Shown: positions 12,251 through 25,400 of the stretch, one piece after another
Layout: each line of letters begins with the position of its first letter
Numbering within the stretch: position 1 is the first letter of the stretch
Assembly (NCBI GenBank): GCA_016748015.1
Contig: JAAOMT010000760.1
Location: 568,310-632,309, forward strand
Origin: Geosiphon pyriformis
Taxonomy: Eukaryota > Glomeromycota > Glomeromycetes > Archaeosporales > Geosiphonaceae
Direction of reading: 5' to 3'
DNA length: 64,000 nucleotides
Notes under the pieces: generated by a model
The model's input: only the letters and a program-made list of their open reading frames with translations
The model's database searches: none
What the model was told of the DNA's origin: nothing
Made by a program: the position numbers and the translations under genes

Positions 12251-13974
12251 ATGATGTCTTAGTATTTTTTTTAATTATTAATATCATTACAATTTGATCA
12301 CCATTTCTGAACTCTTATGTATTTTATGATTTTATTACATATTTTATGTCCTGTCTTTTCTTTTTAATAGAAGCAACATCAACAATTATACCTTTCTTAC
12401 TTTATTTTTGCTGATGTTGCAGACAAGACCCTACTAGAACAATCATGTCACAGCTTGGTTCAAGAGATGTGTTTTTCTTTTTTTACTTTTTATTGTTTGA
12501 AGATCAAAACTTATACTTATTATTTTGGTATTTAGACTGTGATTGCTCACTAATACTAATTCTTTCACCATTGTCTCAACAACACAAAAATCATCATAAT
12601 AGACACATAAAATTACTCATTGTTCAATTTCACAGCCAACAATTTGGTTAAAAATATTATTACAATCAATACAGACTTTAATTATTAACAGCAAAAAAGA
12701 ACAAAAAGTTCAATATTAAAGTGAGTTTTTTTTTTAATTCTGAAAAAGTAAAAGATAGAAAGAATAATAAGAAGTTTGAAGATACATGTGAATTTAAATG
12801 TGAACAAAAAACAATAATAAAGCAATAGTTGAATTGTGCCAGATAAGAAAAGATAAAAGTTTTAAATATGTTATATATATTGAAAATATTAACTTATGTT
12901 ATTTTTGTTATTATAGAATTGTATATAACATAGTAGTAAAAAATTATGTTTTGAACAAGAAAAATAAAGGATTATAAACATCTTGATCTTAAATATTTTC
13001 AGAATTTACAAAAAAAATACATTACAATAATGCAATCTTATATAAAAATAAAATCATAAAAGATACTATTCAAGTCTAAAAAGCTTGAACAAACTGTTTA
13101 ATATTGTTTTTGGTTTTACTTATGAAAACAATTATGGCAAACAATTACAATTTAAAAAGAAAACTGCAAAAATAATTTGCTATTTTTTAAACATAAACTT
13201 TATTTGCGGAAGCAATTGTTTAATAATCAATTTAATCTTAAACTAAAAACTAAAGAAATGGCAAAATAAATAGCAAAATAACCATTAGTTTAGTTAATAA
13301 CCACAAAAATTCAAAGAGTAACTTAATTCTTAATGTTAAAACTCTAAACAAAAAAAAATCACAGACAAAAAAAATGAAAAAAATAACAAATTAATCAAAA
13401 GTCTGGTTATTAACAACTATTACAATTATTATAGTTTTAAAAACAAAAGCAAAAAAATTCAAAACCATTATTTTAAGAACAAAAAAATTATTCGCAATAA
13501 AAAAATGTTAATACACATTCTCCACTTTATCTTAAATATCAAAAAATAATAATAACTAGTTTAATAAAAAAGAAGACACATTGTGACAACAAACTAGTAT
13601 ATAACTGGTTGCTTCAGTAGTGGATATTTATACAAGTTTATAAAAAAAAAGGCTATCTCCCAATAATAATAATAAGAATCAAATGAAAATTTGCTTTCTA
13701 GATCTAAGTGTTTGTATCTTTCAAATCTGTAAGTTAATAACAGAAGTAAGATGTCAAAAACAAAATGTTAAAAATAAAACATTATGGTTAATTTATAATC
13801 TGTTTTTCTATTAATTAACAGGTATTTTCTAACACATAACTGTGGTGAAATTAGTGGCAATGATGTTCAAAAGCTTGTTCACATCTGACTTGCACCCAAT
13901 TATCTAATCTCTTTTATAACCCAGGCTTCTGTGAAAAAGCATAACTTGATGCAATGTACATAGGCACGAATGTG
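12251..13974. other. AT-rich spacer with a small inverted repeat
   Basis: No gene recognised. A 13-bp inverted repeat with one mismatch lies at 12373-12385 and 12408-12420 (GCAACATCAACAA against TTGCTGATGTTGC). The plus frame at 12445-12651 has no family resemblance. The rest is A/T runs. The 3' end may contain unrecognisable upstream parts of the Fanzor relic. Confidence 0.45.
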
Positions 13975-14370
13975 CCAATGAATTTACAACCCTGTAAATG
14001 AAGTCCATAAGAAGACTACTCTATGGCTTGTGCAAACATTTGACATTATCATCATCCCACTCTTTAATGCAAGCGAGATAAGAAGAAAGACCCAAAAACG
14101 GAAAATTAATTTCAAGACAGTTCAAAAGATAATGACATGAACACACTCAAGATTCAGGAAGAGGCTTTTATCAAAGGCCAAGAAATATGGAAAACAAGTG
14201 TGCACAGTCTCAAAAATGTACAAGCAAGACATGCAGTCAATGTGGGTGCATCAATAACAAACTTGGAGGGAAGAAGTCTTTTCATTGCCATAAGTGCAAC
14301 TTGAAATATTAACAGTGCATGCAGTATTTTTCTTCGAGCTCTATTGAATGGCTGCATAAAATTTGAATAG
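13975..14370 (+). pseudogene. Fossil Fanzor (eukaryotic TnpB-like nuclease), C-terminal part
   Basis: Three broken frames join into the C-terminus of a TnpB/Fanzor protein. (1) From about 13983, YNPVNEVHKKTTLWLVQTFD and then IIIIPLFNASE, the helical and RuvC-II region; this continues to KINFKTVQKIMT, where an in-frame TGA replaces the Trp usually found, and resumes as THSRFRKRLLSKAKKYGKQV. (2) After a frame change, SKTCSQCGCINNKLGGKKS and then FHCHKCNL, a CxxC...CxxC zinc ribbon. (3) After another frame change, NINSACSIFLRALLNG, where active proteins read D(I/V)NxARNIxLR, so the RuvC-III Asp appears as Asn. The N-terminal half was not found. This is a dead relic of an OMEGA-type transposon-encoded RNA-guided nuclease; family knowledge says Fanzors spread through eukaryotes with several transposon types. 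Confidence 0.8.
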
Positions 14371-15097
14371 TGGCTGAGTGAGACTCTGAATTCTGTTGTC
14401 TGTGAATGGTAGCATTTTTTTTTAAAAAAAAAGGAGACGAGATTTATTATAAAAAAAATATACAGCTGGAGCTGATAATAATGATAACAATGATGACGAT
14501 AGCGAGAACTTAAAACATACAGCTGGATGAGTGCCTGAAGGATTTCCTTCGGGCTTTGCTGGATGGATCTGTCCTTTGGGGCAGTTGAATGATAGGTTAT
14601 GTTGGCTAGTAATAGTCAATGTTGTCCATCCGAGGTATTCAGTTAGGCCTAAAACAAGTAGTTTAGCATCTTTAATTATTTTTTGGCAAACATTACTTGA
14701 AATTTGCAAACAGAGGAAATAATTCGCCTCGCGGTGCTTTTTTTATTACAATTAAGAAAATTATCTTTACTAATATTCCTTGTAATTCCATTATATCTTG
14801 GTTCTCAGAACAGAGTAAGTCTACCAGCGATATGATTACTAATTCTTGACATGAGCGCAATCGCTAGTCAAGATGTCGTTTCATAAAATGTTACCCAAAA
14901 ATGGCTTAGTTTACCTTTCTTGATGAATAATAATGATCTATTCGATGAGATCCATCGATCACTCCCATTTTTCAACATGATCCGGAATTTCTCAAATTTT
15001 TATGAAAATTAACCCTATCCAAAATTTTTGAAGCATTCTGCCATATCATTCAAAGGTTACGTTTAAGATTTATCTCTCTGCACCTTTTTCAACTATA
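14371..15097. other. Spacer with a GC-richer islet
   Basis: The 14460-14720 segment is richer in G/C than its surroundings and keeps open frames on both strands (minus 14422-14709, 95 aa; plus 14531-14722, 63 aa), but neither resembles a family I know. It may be the tail of the element that carried the Fanzor relic. The rest is promoter region of the following gene. Confidence 0.4.
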
Positions 15098-16618
15098 ATG
15101 ACATTACGGCAAAAAAGGCTCTTTCAATCATCCTCGCCGAGACATACTGAGCGATCCTCCTCAAAAAGACTCTTCGATAAGGTCAAGATTTGCTTCATCC
15201 CCTTACTAGTATATTCATTGTACTTTGCCCTTTTTTTTAAGTTTTGGAATGATATTACCGAAGCTTTTCCCAAGTCAAAAATCTATCTTTGGTCACGAGA
15301 TAAGCTGTCTCATAGAAGGCAGAAGGGTCTGCCATCTTTGGGGATAAATGATTCATACATTCAGAATTCTCCGTGTATGCCTAGTGTAGGAAAGATAGGA
15401 CCCAAACAAAATAACTGTTATTTGAAAACGCTCAAACTTCAAACTATATTCATGAAGAAGCGATCCGATAATATCTTGCTTACAATGGATCAAATTGAGG
15501 GACTAGAATTACCCGACTTGCCGATACATCGTGTTTACAATAATTGGACGTTAAAACTTCTAGAGAGAATGGCAAGATTCGCTAATTTAGCGTATTGCTC
15601 GACAAACAACAATGTTGGTTATATGATTTCCGGTGCTATAGGTAAAATCAATCGATATACAGCCTTGAAAATATGCATCAACCTCGCAATCGTCTCATTC
15701 TTTTTCTGAAGCCCATATTTTCAAGGATTTCGAGTCAAACGAAATTGTTGCATATTTTGGAGGACCTCATCTTTCACTAAAAGAGTGGCAGGAGAGAAAA
15801 AATGAAAGGACTGATTATTTAGCGAAATATAAGTGGCCTTTAAAAGTTTCTTTAGAGGCAGCTTGGTTGGCTGATATTGAGCAAATAATGCCGGCTCTTT
15901 TTGATAAATTAAGAGATCTTTTGAATCAATTAAAGGTTCAACCAGAAGATATGCCACATTTAAGATTTACAGGACACGGGATTGGGGGTGGTAAGCTGTT
16001 CGTTTGATGGTGATTAGATGTATAGTGGTATTTAAAATTAATTGCTAATTAGTTCAATTTGGCAGTATACGCAGTGCTTGCAAGCCTCCTGTTACGATTT
16101 GAAATTCCCCAGTTAATACCTTCCAAGTCAGGTTGGCCATTCGTCTATTTGAGAACTGTCACATTTGGGCAACCACGTATAGGCGATACCAATTTTGCTC
16201 TGTTAGTGAATTCACTTTTAGGAGAAAGTGTTTATCGTGTCACTCACACCAAAGATTTTGTTTCGCATTATCCCCGAATTGAACAAGGATATAAACACCA
16301 TGAAAGCGAATATTGGATTTCTTATTCAACGTGCGATTGTGCACCCGCAAAATCCAATACACAGTTTGTTAATGATGATACGGATAATTTTATGCCTCCT
16401 CTTTACCATTGCTTTGGTTATAATAATAAAGACAATCCAAGACATGTTTTGACCGGTGAAAACCAGGTAAATTTCTAAAGTTTTCATGTAATTTGATTGC
16501 ACAAAATTCATATAATTCCTACTTATCGATTTCGCAGAAATGCAATGCTGGTCAAAATGATTTTTATGAATCAGCTCACTTTGGACCTTATTTTGGTACT
16601 CAAATGGGCCAATGTTAA
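15098..16618 (+). CDS. Class 3 lipase-like alpha/beta hydrolase lacking the catalytic Ser (copy 1)
   Basis: Four exons (15098-15641, 15712-15990, 16066-16466, 16538-16618) stay in frame and give 434 aa. Residues about 29-50 (KICFIPLLVYSLYFALFF) form an N-terminal membrane anchor or signal. The fold shows fungal class 3 lipase landmarks: MARFANLAYC, the nucleophile elbow FTGHGIGGVYAVLASL, VTFGQPRIGD, YRVTHTKDFV and SAHFGPYFG. The elbow should read GHSxGG, but codon 271 is GGG (Gly), so the serine nucleophile is absent. The Asp (D338) and His (H422) equivalents are kept. The protein is therefore unlikely to be a standard triacylglycerol lipase; a non-catalytic or altered role is inference. It is paralogous to 31828-33353, with the same exon phases and junctions at GG|x, GENQ| and after the CxxSG region. 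Confidence 0.88.
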
Positions 16619-18481
16619 AGATGTTCTTTCAATTGTTCTTTAAAACTTCTAAAGGTCATTACGTACTGATAATAAGAATTCTGCGACACATCACTAATAA
16701 ATTACATTGGTGCTACAATAAGTTGAAGGGTTTACAGTTACTAATGCACGTGATAATTAGTGCGACAATTAAAATGAACCAAATTCAACAAATACAAATT
16801 TAAAAATTATAAATTAATTCAATTTTTTTTACAATCTTTCTGTCCAATATATATAAATAAAGCATCTAAATAATATTACTATGATTTTATCATGGTTGCA
16901 ACACTTATCTGATAATATTTTTTCAATTAATATTTTTAAAAAAATAAAACTTATTAACTGAAAATTTGGTTATATTATTATCTTTATTATAAACAATATG
17001 TTGTTTAAAAATTGATAAGTTTGCATTATTTATTTGGTTAAGTTATAATATTATAACTAAGCTCTAATTATATATAAATATAATATTAAATATAATATTA
17101 TTAAATTTTTAATTATATTTTTTATAAATATTTTGCCACACCCATTTTGATAAATGTATTATTTGCAAATATTTTTGTACGCATATTTTGTTAAAAATAT
17201 TGTTATATTATGAATATTTGGTTATACATTTCATATTTTAATAATTTTATATTTATGTTCATTTTATATTTAATTAACAAAAAATGAAATTAGTTTTTGA
17301 TTCAATTTAATTAATTAATTTGAAATTGATTAACCAAAGAATTTTATTAAAATTACTTCATAATTTTAGAGTTGATTAGCTACCAATTTTTATTAAAATT
17401 AATAAATAATTAAAAAAAATTCGAGTCCAAAAAAGTTGCAATTACTTTATCCTTAATTTATTAAAAACCCTTTTTAACTGATTCTTCAACTTGCAATAAT
17501 TTGATATATATAAAAGTCTTTTTCCACAAAAATTTTGAATGCTTAAAATATTTTGTTCAGGCAAGAAATATAATTTTTATTTTGCAATTTTTGCAAATCT
17601 TTCAAACTGAGAAAATTTTGGATGTAATTTAAGTTTTTTAAGGTGAGATTTTACGCCACGCAGACAAAGTGTGTGTAATTCATGATTAAACTTTGTAAAA
17701 CGAGGTTTATGTGAGTAGCAGATTCTCAAGGAAGATAATTTCGAATTAAATAATAAAGCTATATAAAATTATGATATAAAAACTTTGAGACCAAAATCTT
17801 TTGTGGTAGTATAAACTTTTCTAAAGAACAGGGTAAATAAAAATGATTTTAAAAGCTTCACAAATAAATATTATAGTTTGAGAAAATCAATAGATCCTGT
17901 TATTAATTATCGAAAATTTAACCTTTCCCATCTTTCTATGCACGAGTAAATAAAGCTTTACGGCGCCCAGACCTACCTTGAAATAATCGGAAATGATAAT
18001 TGGATGAATGGAAATGAAAATCACCTGCAAGGGGTTAGCGTGTTTAACAAAGGAGAAAATGAAAAATTTCCTAATCAATAAATTTTCTATTTTTAATTCT
18101 AAAATTTTTATAATAGCTCAAATGTATTTATTCCTTGAACAGGATTTTAGGTTTTCCAATTAATTTAATATATTGTTCACCCAATTGAGATTGATATGAC
18201 CGAACAAACTCGTCAAGGGAGACTCGCGCATACATAAGAAATCGTCATTTTTAAATTAATAATATCATTATTCACACGCATTTCACAATTAAAAAAGTCG
18301 GGAAATTAAAAAGATTCACCGAATATTAAAGCATCTTTATGCAATTAATTAAAAAAAAAACAGAAACTCAATTGTTGACCAAAGTATTTAATTTTTAGGA
18401 ATCTTTTAAAACCCTACTCACTCTGCCATTCAAAGCTCTCCTTTTATTTTTTTACCTCTATAACTTTTAAATTTTTTATTA
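16619..18481. other. AT-rich spacer
   Basis: No gene recognised. It is mostly A/T runs, with a slightly GC-richer patch near 17640-18060 whose open frames (for example minus 17887-18078) have no family resemblance. Confidence 0.5.
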
Positions 18482-19863
18482 ATGGACAACTCGAACTCGC
18501 ATTCAAGTCATTTAGAAAGTAATCCATCAACTTCGATGATTGATGCCTTAGAGATAGCGCGTGAGGAAAATTGTTTTGATACATTTGTTTTTGTGGATGG
18601 GCGTCGTTATATCGTTGCTGATAATTCGATTAAGACATACTTGGTTTGTATTGAGAGTTGGGAGATTTATATTAGAGATATCAAAATTAATTCAAAACAT
18701 TGTTATCACACAAAGCCTAACGATAACATTGAAGCGGCTCGAGCAAATCATTATCATTATTTGCATAAATTTATTTGGCGAGGGCTTTATAGTTCACCAG
18801 TCAAGAAGAGATTGATGTTGGATAATGCAAAGACGTTGGATATTGGGTATTTATATGCTTTTTGAATAATAACTATTTAAACATTCTATATGAAATATTA
18901 AAGAGGCTTTCTAAATTTAAAGATGTGGGATTGGTATGTGGACGCTAGTAAGTACCAGAAATTGTTTAACAACTGTTAATGGTCTTTTATTTTCAAAAGC
19001 TCTGTTTAAAAGTTAATCATTAGCTTAGTTTATAATGATCCTATAAATTTGGCAAAAAATAGGATATGGCAATAGAATACCCACTTTCAACATTCATAGG
19101 CATTGATGTTGCTCCAATATTTCCTAAAGACGGCATGAAACCCCCGAATGCCGGTTATATCGAGACAAACCTAGTAAATGGCATCGCATTTCCAGATGCG
19201 ACATTCGATTTCGTTCATCAACGATACTTGCTCACTGAAATACCAAAAAAACAATATAGTTAAATTGTGTTAAAAGAAGTGGCGCGCGTGACAAAACCTG
19301 GTGGATGGGTTGAGGTTGAAGAAATGAATTGTATTAATAACCATGGACCAGTTGGTATTGAGATAGCTGAGATAAGTGCGTGTAATCAAAATTCACACTG
19401 GTTTAAGGTTTTCTGATTATGGGTCATCTGATTTTAAATTTTTTTTTCTGTGAAAAAGTGCGCTCATATCTTGAGTCATTAGGAATAACTGTTAATTCAG
19501 ACCCAGCTTTCCCAGAATGGTTGAAGAATGCAGGTCTTGTGAATATACAATCATCACATATAAAAATGCCACTGGGTATTTGGGGAGGAACAATTGGTAA
19601 AATGGTAAGCTCCCCCCTAAACATTAATCAGAGGATTTTATTTTATAAAAATCTTTCGCTACTTTATTTCATTTTCAATTTTGCAATCTAATTCTATGAT
19701 ATTTCTTAAGATGATCGACAACTTCGTTGTAGTCTTTAAGGGATTAAAAGTTATCCTGATGCCAAGATTGGGTATAAGTGAATCCGAATTTGATGAGAAA
19801 ATAGAAATTTATCAAAAAGAAGTTAATGAATACCGAACTGAGGTTTCCGTATTTCGTTATTGA
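18482..19863 (+). pseudogene. SAM-dependent methyltransferase gene with in-frame stop
   Basis: Five exons (18482-18846, 18923-18947, 19063-19375, 19459-19604, 19711-19863) fit the methyltransferase family common in these fungi. Exon 1 holds the N-terminal helix region (HYHYLHKFIWRGLYSSPV) and ends in LDIG. A 25-nt microexon supplies the rest of the SAM-binding loop (CGIGMWTL) and is followed by a strong GTAAGT donor. Exon 3 carries TFIGIDVAPIFP, then IAFPDATFDFVHQRYL and later VARVTKPGGWVEVEEMN. However, a TAA at 19261-19263 (codon 197) interrupts exon 3 between KKQYS and IVLKEVARV, with no intron possible across it. The final TGA at 19861 also sits inside what looks like the normal C-terminus (FRY-stop-AQKPEP, Trp expected). 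The splice phases all agree, so decay is recent, or the bases are wrong. Confidence 0.8.
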
Positions 19864-21151
19864 GCTCAGAAACCTGAGCCTAAATTCTTACATTAAAAAA
19901 ATGGTATTAATTTTTGGAAATTCTGATTCTTTCAAACTGTATGGAAAGCAATAGATGGTTTCGTGGGAGATTAAAATCACATTTCAAACTATAACTCATA
20001 TTCCATAAGTCAACATGAAGGGTCAAAGTTGTTTAGAGTTTATAACACAAAAGTTGCCATATTGAAAATGATGTATTTGATATTTGATGACACCATAATG
20101 AGCAATCATTTTTTATATAAGGGTGTTAAGAAGTATTTTTCCGACATTTGGCTCACATGACCACAAACATGTATCTCCCTATTTTTGATTTAGAATAACC
20201 AACCTATTGCTAGTGAGGAAAACTTTTTCATACATTTTATTAATAATATAAATTAACATTTTCCCCTAATTATGAGTCAGTTTAATCGCATTTACGAGCG
20301 GTTAAATATGTTAGAAAAAAACTCGACTCGGCTTTTTTCTAGAAAAAATTCTCTTATGATAAATATGTAAAAAGAATTTTACCGATTTGTCACAAATTAC
20401 GCCTGGATTTTTACAATGTAATTAATCAGCTGAATTTATTCCCGAATTCGATTTCTAATATGTTATGTCGGATATTCAACTTCCTTATAAACCTTTTTAT
20501 AAAATTTGCCTTTAGTTTACTTTTCAGTAATATGTTTTTCAATTTTACCAATAAGAGTTGATCTCATAAATTTACAGGGAAGATTGTTATTTCACAAAAT
20601 AGAATTATTACATGTATAATTAATATCTATTTCCTGATTTAAAAATACCTTTCATTCGAAGAGAAATCAAATCAATATAAGTCTAATACTGATATATATA
20701 AACACATTTTGAGACAGAATCATGACTTTTAGTTGGATTATTGAGTTAATCAAAAAGAAGAAGCAAACATTTTTATGTATCTAAGCAATTTTATTGTCTC
20801 CTAACCACTTGATGGGTCATTATTGGAATCTGTAGGTTTAACTTTTTTTATGGTCAAAAACTTTGTTTGAAAATTGCCTTAGTTTGGCTTTTTGAGCTAA
20901 AGGTGCTAAAAAACATTTACTAGCTCTTCAGATTTAAAGTCATCAAATTTTTAGATGGCGAATCACCAAAGACTTTTAATTTGATATGGCTAAATTCATT
21001 TTGAGAAATTAAGATAACTATTTTCCTAGAAACTCTCTTTTATAATCATATAGCGAGTATAAGAAAATTATTTATTGGTCGCATTTAAGCCAAAAGTTAA
21101 TTTTTATTAATGCTTCTTAAAAATGCTTTTAGAACAAAACAATTTATTTTC
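19864..21151. other. AT-rich spacer
   Basis: No gene, RNA or repeat recognised between the methyltransferase locus and the 3' end of the epimerase gene. These two genes converge on it. Confidence 0.5.
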
Positions 21152-22405
21152 TTATTTTAGATTATGAGCTTTCCAAGCAGCCCACCAAGTATCAATTCCA
21201 TCGACGAATCCAAGATGACGCTGGTTCCATCCCAACAAGGTTTGTGCTTTTTTGTTACTTGTTATCGTTTGAGTTGCAAGCCCTTCTTCCATAGGATTAT
21301 TAGGGTTAGGTGAAGTAAAGGATATCACATTTTGGGGGTTTTCTGATCGAGTAATTTAGTGTTCATTACATTTTTTTGAATCACTGTTAGGATGGAAAAG
21401 CGAACGATTAAGTAATTTTATTTACCTTTATATCCAGTAACCCTGGCCACAGCCTCAAGACAATCACTAACTGATTCAGATTGGTTATTGGTAATATTAA
21501 ATATATGACCTTTAACCAAATCTGCATTTTTAACAACTCGAAGATAGGCGTCAGCTTCAAAAAACCACATTAATATTAACACTATGATTTTTGGATAATC
21601 GAGAAAAACATATCCATTTATTTTATTACCTATATCATCAACGTGGACAAGACTCCACCTGAGATTCGGAACACCAGGATGTGAAAGTATTCCAGCCAAT
21701 GCACCACCAAACCAAAGTCCAGTTAAGGAACCAGATTTCCCATAAATCTCTCCCGGACGAATCACAATTCCATTGAAATCGGAAGATGAAATGACCTTTT
21801 GTTCAATGGGAACTCTCCATGATATAAAAGGTGGTACATTGTTTAGTGGAGTATTTTCCGTCACAATTTCTGAACCATTGTCTCCATGAATCTGTATTTT
21901 AGGGAAGCGAAGATGAAAATAAGCTTTTATGAAAAAAGAGTTTTTGTGATAAAAGAATTAATTTCAAATATGAAATATTGAATTATTACCCAAAGACCGG
22001 AAGTATAAATATAAGTCAACTTTTTTTGATTATTGACTGCACGTCTTTTTGAAATGGTTTCAATTGTAGCGATAATATGTTCGGCATGTACAGTTCCGTT
22101 TTCATAGTTCACTGTAGTGTCAATTACTACGTCAACCTTTTCAGCGATTGTGGACCATTTATTAACGTCTTTTACATCTCCAAGCACGGGAATGACTGTA
22201 AAAACAGGGTTGACGATAAATTTATTGAAAAAATAGACCAAAATATTAATATATCTAATTCGGTTTTACTCTCGTCTTTTGTCAATATCTTGGCTTTTTC
22301 CTCGCTTCGCGATAATCCATAAACTTGATATCCAGCTCGAGCCAATTCTACTGCAATTTCCTTTCCAAGATATCCCGTAGAACCTAGAATTAATACTTTT
22401 ACCAT
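21152..22405 (-). CDS. NAD-dependent epimerase/dehydratase-like protein
   Basis: Five exons on the minus strand (22405-22270, 22195-21990, 21891-21630, 21554-21426, 21342-21152) join in frame to 307 aa. The N-terminus has the Rossmann nucleotide-binding motif GSTGYLG (residues 8-14) after a short hydrophobic beta strand. Further landmarks are VDVVIDTTVNYENG, YTSGLW, the substrate-side IRPGEIYGKSGSLTG loop, HVDDIADAYLRVV (spanning an intron) and the C-terminal LGWNQRHLGFVDGIDTWW. The canonical YxxxK catalytic pair is not obvious, placing it among atypical short-chain dehydrogenase relatives with unknown substrate. A degraded paralogue with the same intron position lies at 4753-5312. Confidence 0.88.
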
Positions 22406-25400
22406 TTTTTAAAAGTATAATGGAATAGTTCACTATCGAGGAAATGTATTTAAATAAAATCAATTTTCTACGGTGGATTTCTGAAAATGAATATTGGTTA
22501 TTAATCTTTATATTTTTCAAGTCCCGATCTCTATTAAACTCTTGGATATATGATCTTTTCAGTTTTTTAAAGTTTGCTGAATAATATAATATTATTTGTA
22601 ATCAATAATAAAAAGTTAGTGTTTTAAATTTAGTAGTAAAAGAAAAAGACGATTTTAATTAAAAATTGCATCATCGGAAGTGGTAGAACATGGTGGCTCT
22701 TCGTTAAGCCGAAGATAGATAAACTGTCCGTAAAACCCGAAAATTTAACCGTTACTTTGATTATGATTGCAAGAAATTTATTAATAATTAAAAAATGAAC
22801 AAACGAGAAAATCAACATGAAATTTTTTTGTATCCTTGAATCTAGGATATATTATTTTGTAAAACTTGGTTTGTGAGATCAAGCTCAATTGGAATATTTG
22901 GTTAAGCATGACTTTTGGGATCATTTGCATCTTTTCAAAAACGTGCTGTAATGTTACAAAAAAAATTATTTGCTATATTTGAATGCTTATATTATTCGTA
23001 TTCACCAATATACATGGTTTTATACATGGCTGGCTTAAATCATTATCCAAGGCTCACTAAAAATAGAGTAACTACTTTACTTCGTTTATTAAAAATTGAA
23101 AAGGGAATTTAGAAATTTAGCCCAGTGACCCATTATTTATAGATGAATCACAAACGCGTAGACTTTCACAAATTTATTTTGGAAAAAGCAGCAAACAATG
23201 ATTGTATTTACTTAGCATATGCACATATAGTCACTGCATATTAAAATTCAAAAAATATGTAACGATAAATTTAATTGCAATCAAAAATAAAAGATTTCTA
23301 AAAAAGAACGATCCAAAAAAATGGTTAAAGTAGGAAATTTAACAAAAAATTATTAAAAATAAAATAAGTTGAGTTATAAGATATTTTCAACATTCAAATC
23401 ATAAATATTTAGCAACAATATGACAATAAATTTTTTAACACAACTAGTATTAAACATTTATTAAACATTTGGGCAATAGAAAAAAAAGTTGTTAATAATA
23501 TTGATTAACACAATATTATTAAAATTGAATAAAAATCAATTCTTTGTATAAGTTATATGTTTTAAACATTAAGTAAACTGTGCCACCTTATTTTTTGTAA
23601 AAATAAGAGGTTTTGATTGTGTTATACATTTCTCAAGCCAATTGAATATAATATATGACAAATAGTTAATATTAAAACTTTCTGGCCTGTTTATTTCTCA
23701 ACGATTTTTTATTTGCTGAAAAATAATTGTAAATTTTAACTTATTTTGATTGTACCAAACTGTTTAAAATTATGATTATTATTTGTCTTTATTCAAGGTG
23801 GCCAGCTGGTACATAATTTGATTTGATAAAACCAGTTTTGATGTGTTATTTTAAAGCATCACATTTAACAATTTTGCAGCATAAATAGAAAATAAATATT
23901 CTACTACATTGTGCACCAGTAAGTTTCATTGCAAAAAATAATAATATTTTTAAACGAGATTATTATAATTAAATTATTATTCTATTTTTTATTTAAATTA
24001 TAGTTAAAAGAATCTTAATACATATTTCACTAATAGCTATATATACATTCTTTTCATTTTAATAAAATGGCTCATAATATTGCTTTTTAAACCATATTTA
24101 AGGTTGCGGAAAAACAATAGTAAAAAAACTAAATCTTTACTTCCAAGTGTAAATAACCTTAATATTATTCTGAAGAAAAGATTGTAAGCTAAAAATTAAG
24201 GCATTATTCAAGACTAAAAAAAAAATCAAAAAAAACTTATATACAAAAAACACATATATTTAAAGTTTGGTGTCAATTTCAAATTAGATGCTACTTTTGA
24301 GATGACTGTACATTTATCTAATTAACATCTTTTATTATTAAATTTATTTTATTTTTTGAAATTCGATAAGCTTTTAGATGTTGCTTGATACAATTGAAAT
24401 TTTTAAAAACTCAATTACACACTAGTTTTACATTTAAAAATTAATATCATAATACTTAAAAATAAGAATAAAAATATTTATGTTAAACTATTTTATTTTG
24501 TCAAAATATCAATATAAATTTGATTTCAGCAATAAAAATTGAAATCCCACAAAAAGTTTCGTTATTTTTCTTTACAAAAAAACTAAATTTTAATTTCGAC
24601 GAAAATAATAATTCAAGTTTATTTTATATTTTAATCTTAATTAAAATAAAAAATTATAAATTATGCTTGAAATAACAAACATTAAATAACTGGATAATAA
24701 AAAATAATAAACATTAAACTGAAAAAGCAAATTAAACACAATTTTTTCAAAATATTTTAAGCAATTAAATTAAATAATTTGAAAAATTTGCAACAAAAAC
24801 TTCAGTTTTTTGTTTGTGTAAATTAAAAAATTATATTATTCCTTTATTCCAAATTTTTTTTTCTACAATCAGAAATAATAGTTTTACTAAGATTTTAGAA
24901 TTTATTTCGTCTTCTATTGCCTTTTTTTATGCCTATTTCTATCTGCCAATTTGAATTGCTTTTTCATTGCTAGAAGCAATAGCGATAAGATTTTTATTCG
25001 TTACAATATATTTTACACTCATTGTAGTGTAAATTAAGAAATATATTTTTAAGTTGCTGACATTTAAAAAAACTAATTTAATTTTTTTAACAACACTGTA
25101 CTTTCAGTATAAGAATATATTCAAAGTCGACATATTTAAATAGTATATTAAAAATAAAAAATGCAAAATTAACATAAATATTTTCTAATATTTTATTATA
25201 AATTTTGAGATAAAAATTTTAATTAAGAATATCCAATTCTATTATTTGTAATTATCGTAAAAATGACTTGAATCAATCAAAAATAATTTAAATGTAATTT
25301 ACTTCAAAAAATATAAAAAATAAAATATTTTAAACCAAAATTAAATAGAAATCAGTGCTTTCAGTTTAAATTTATTTCAGTTTATAATTTATTTTAAGTA

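Noticed and set aside
12445-12651. 68-aa frame upstream of the Fanzor relic
   Set aside because: Considered as an N-terminal part of the nuclease but shows no RuvC-I motif and no family resemblance.
14422-14709. 95-aa minus frame in the GC-richer islet
   Set aside because: Open on both strands owing to base composition; no recognisable domain, so not called as a gene.
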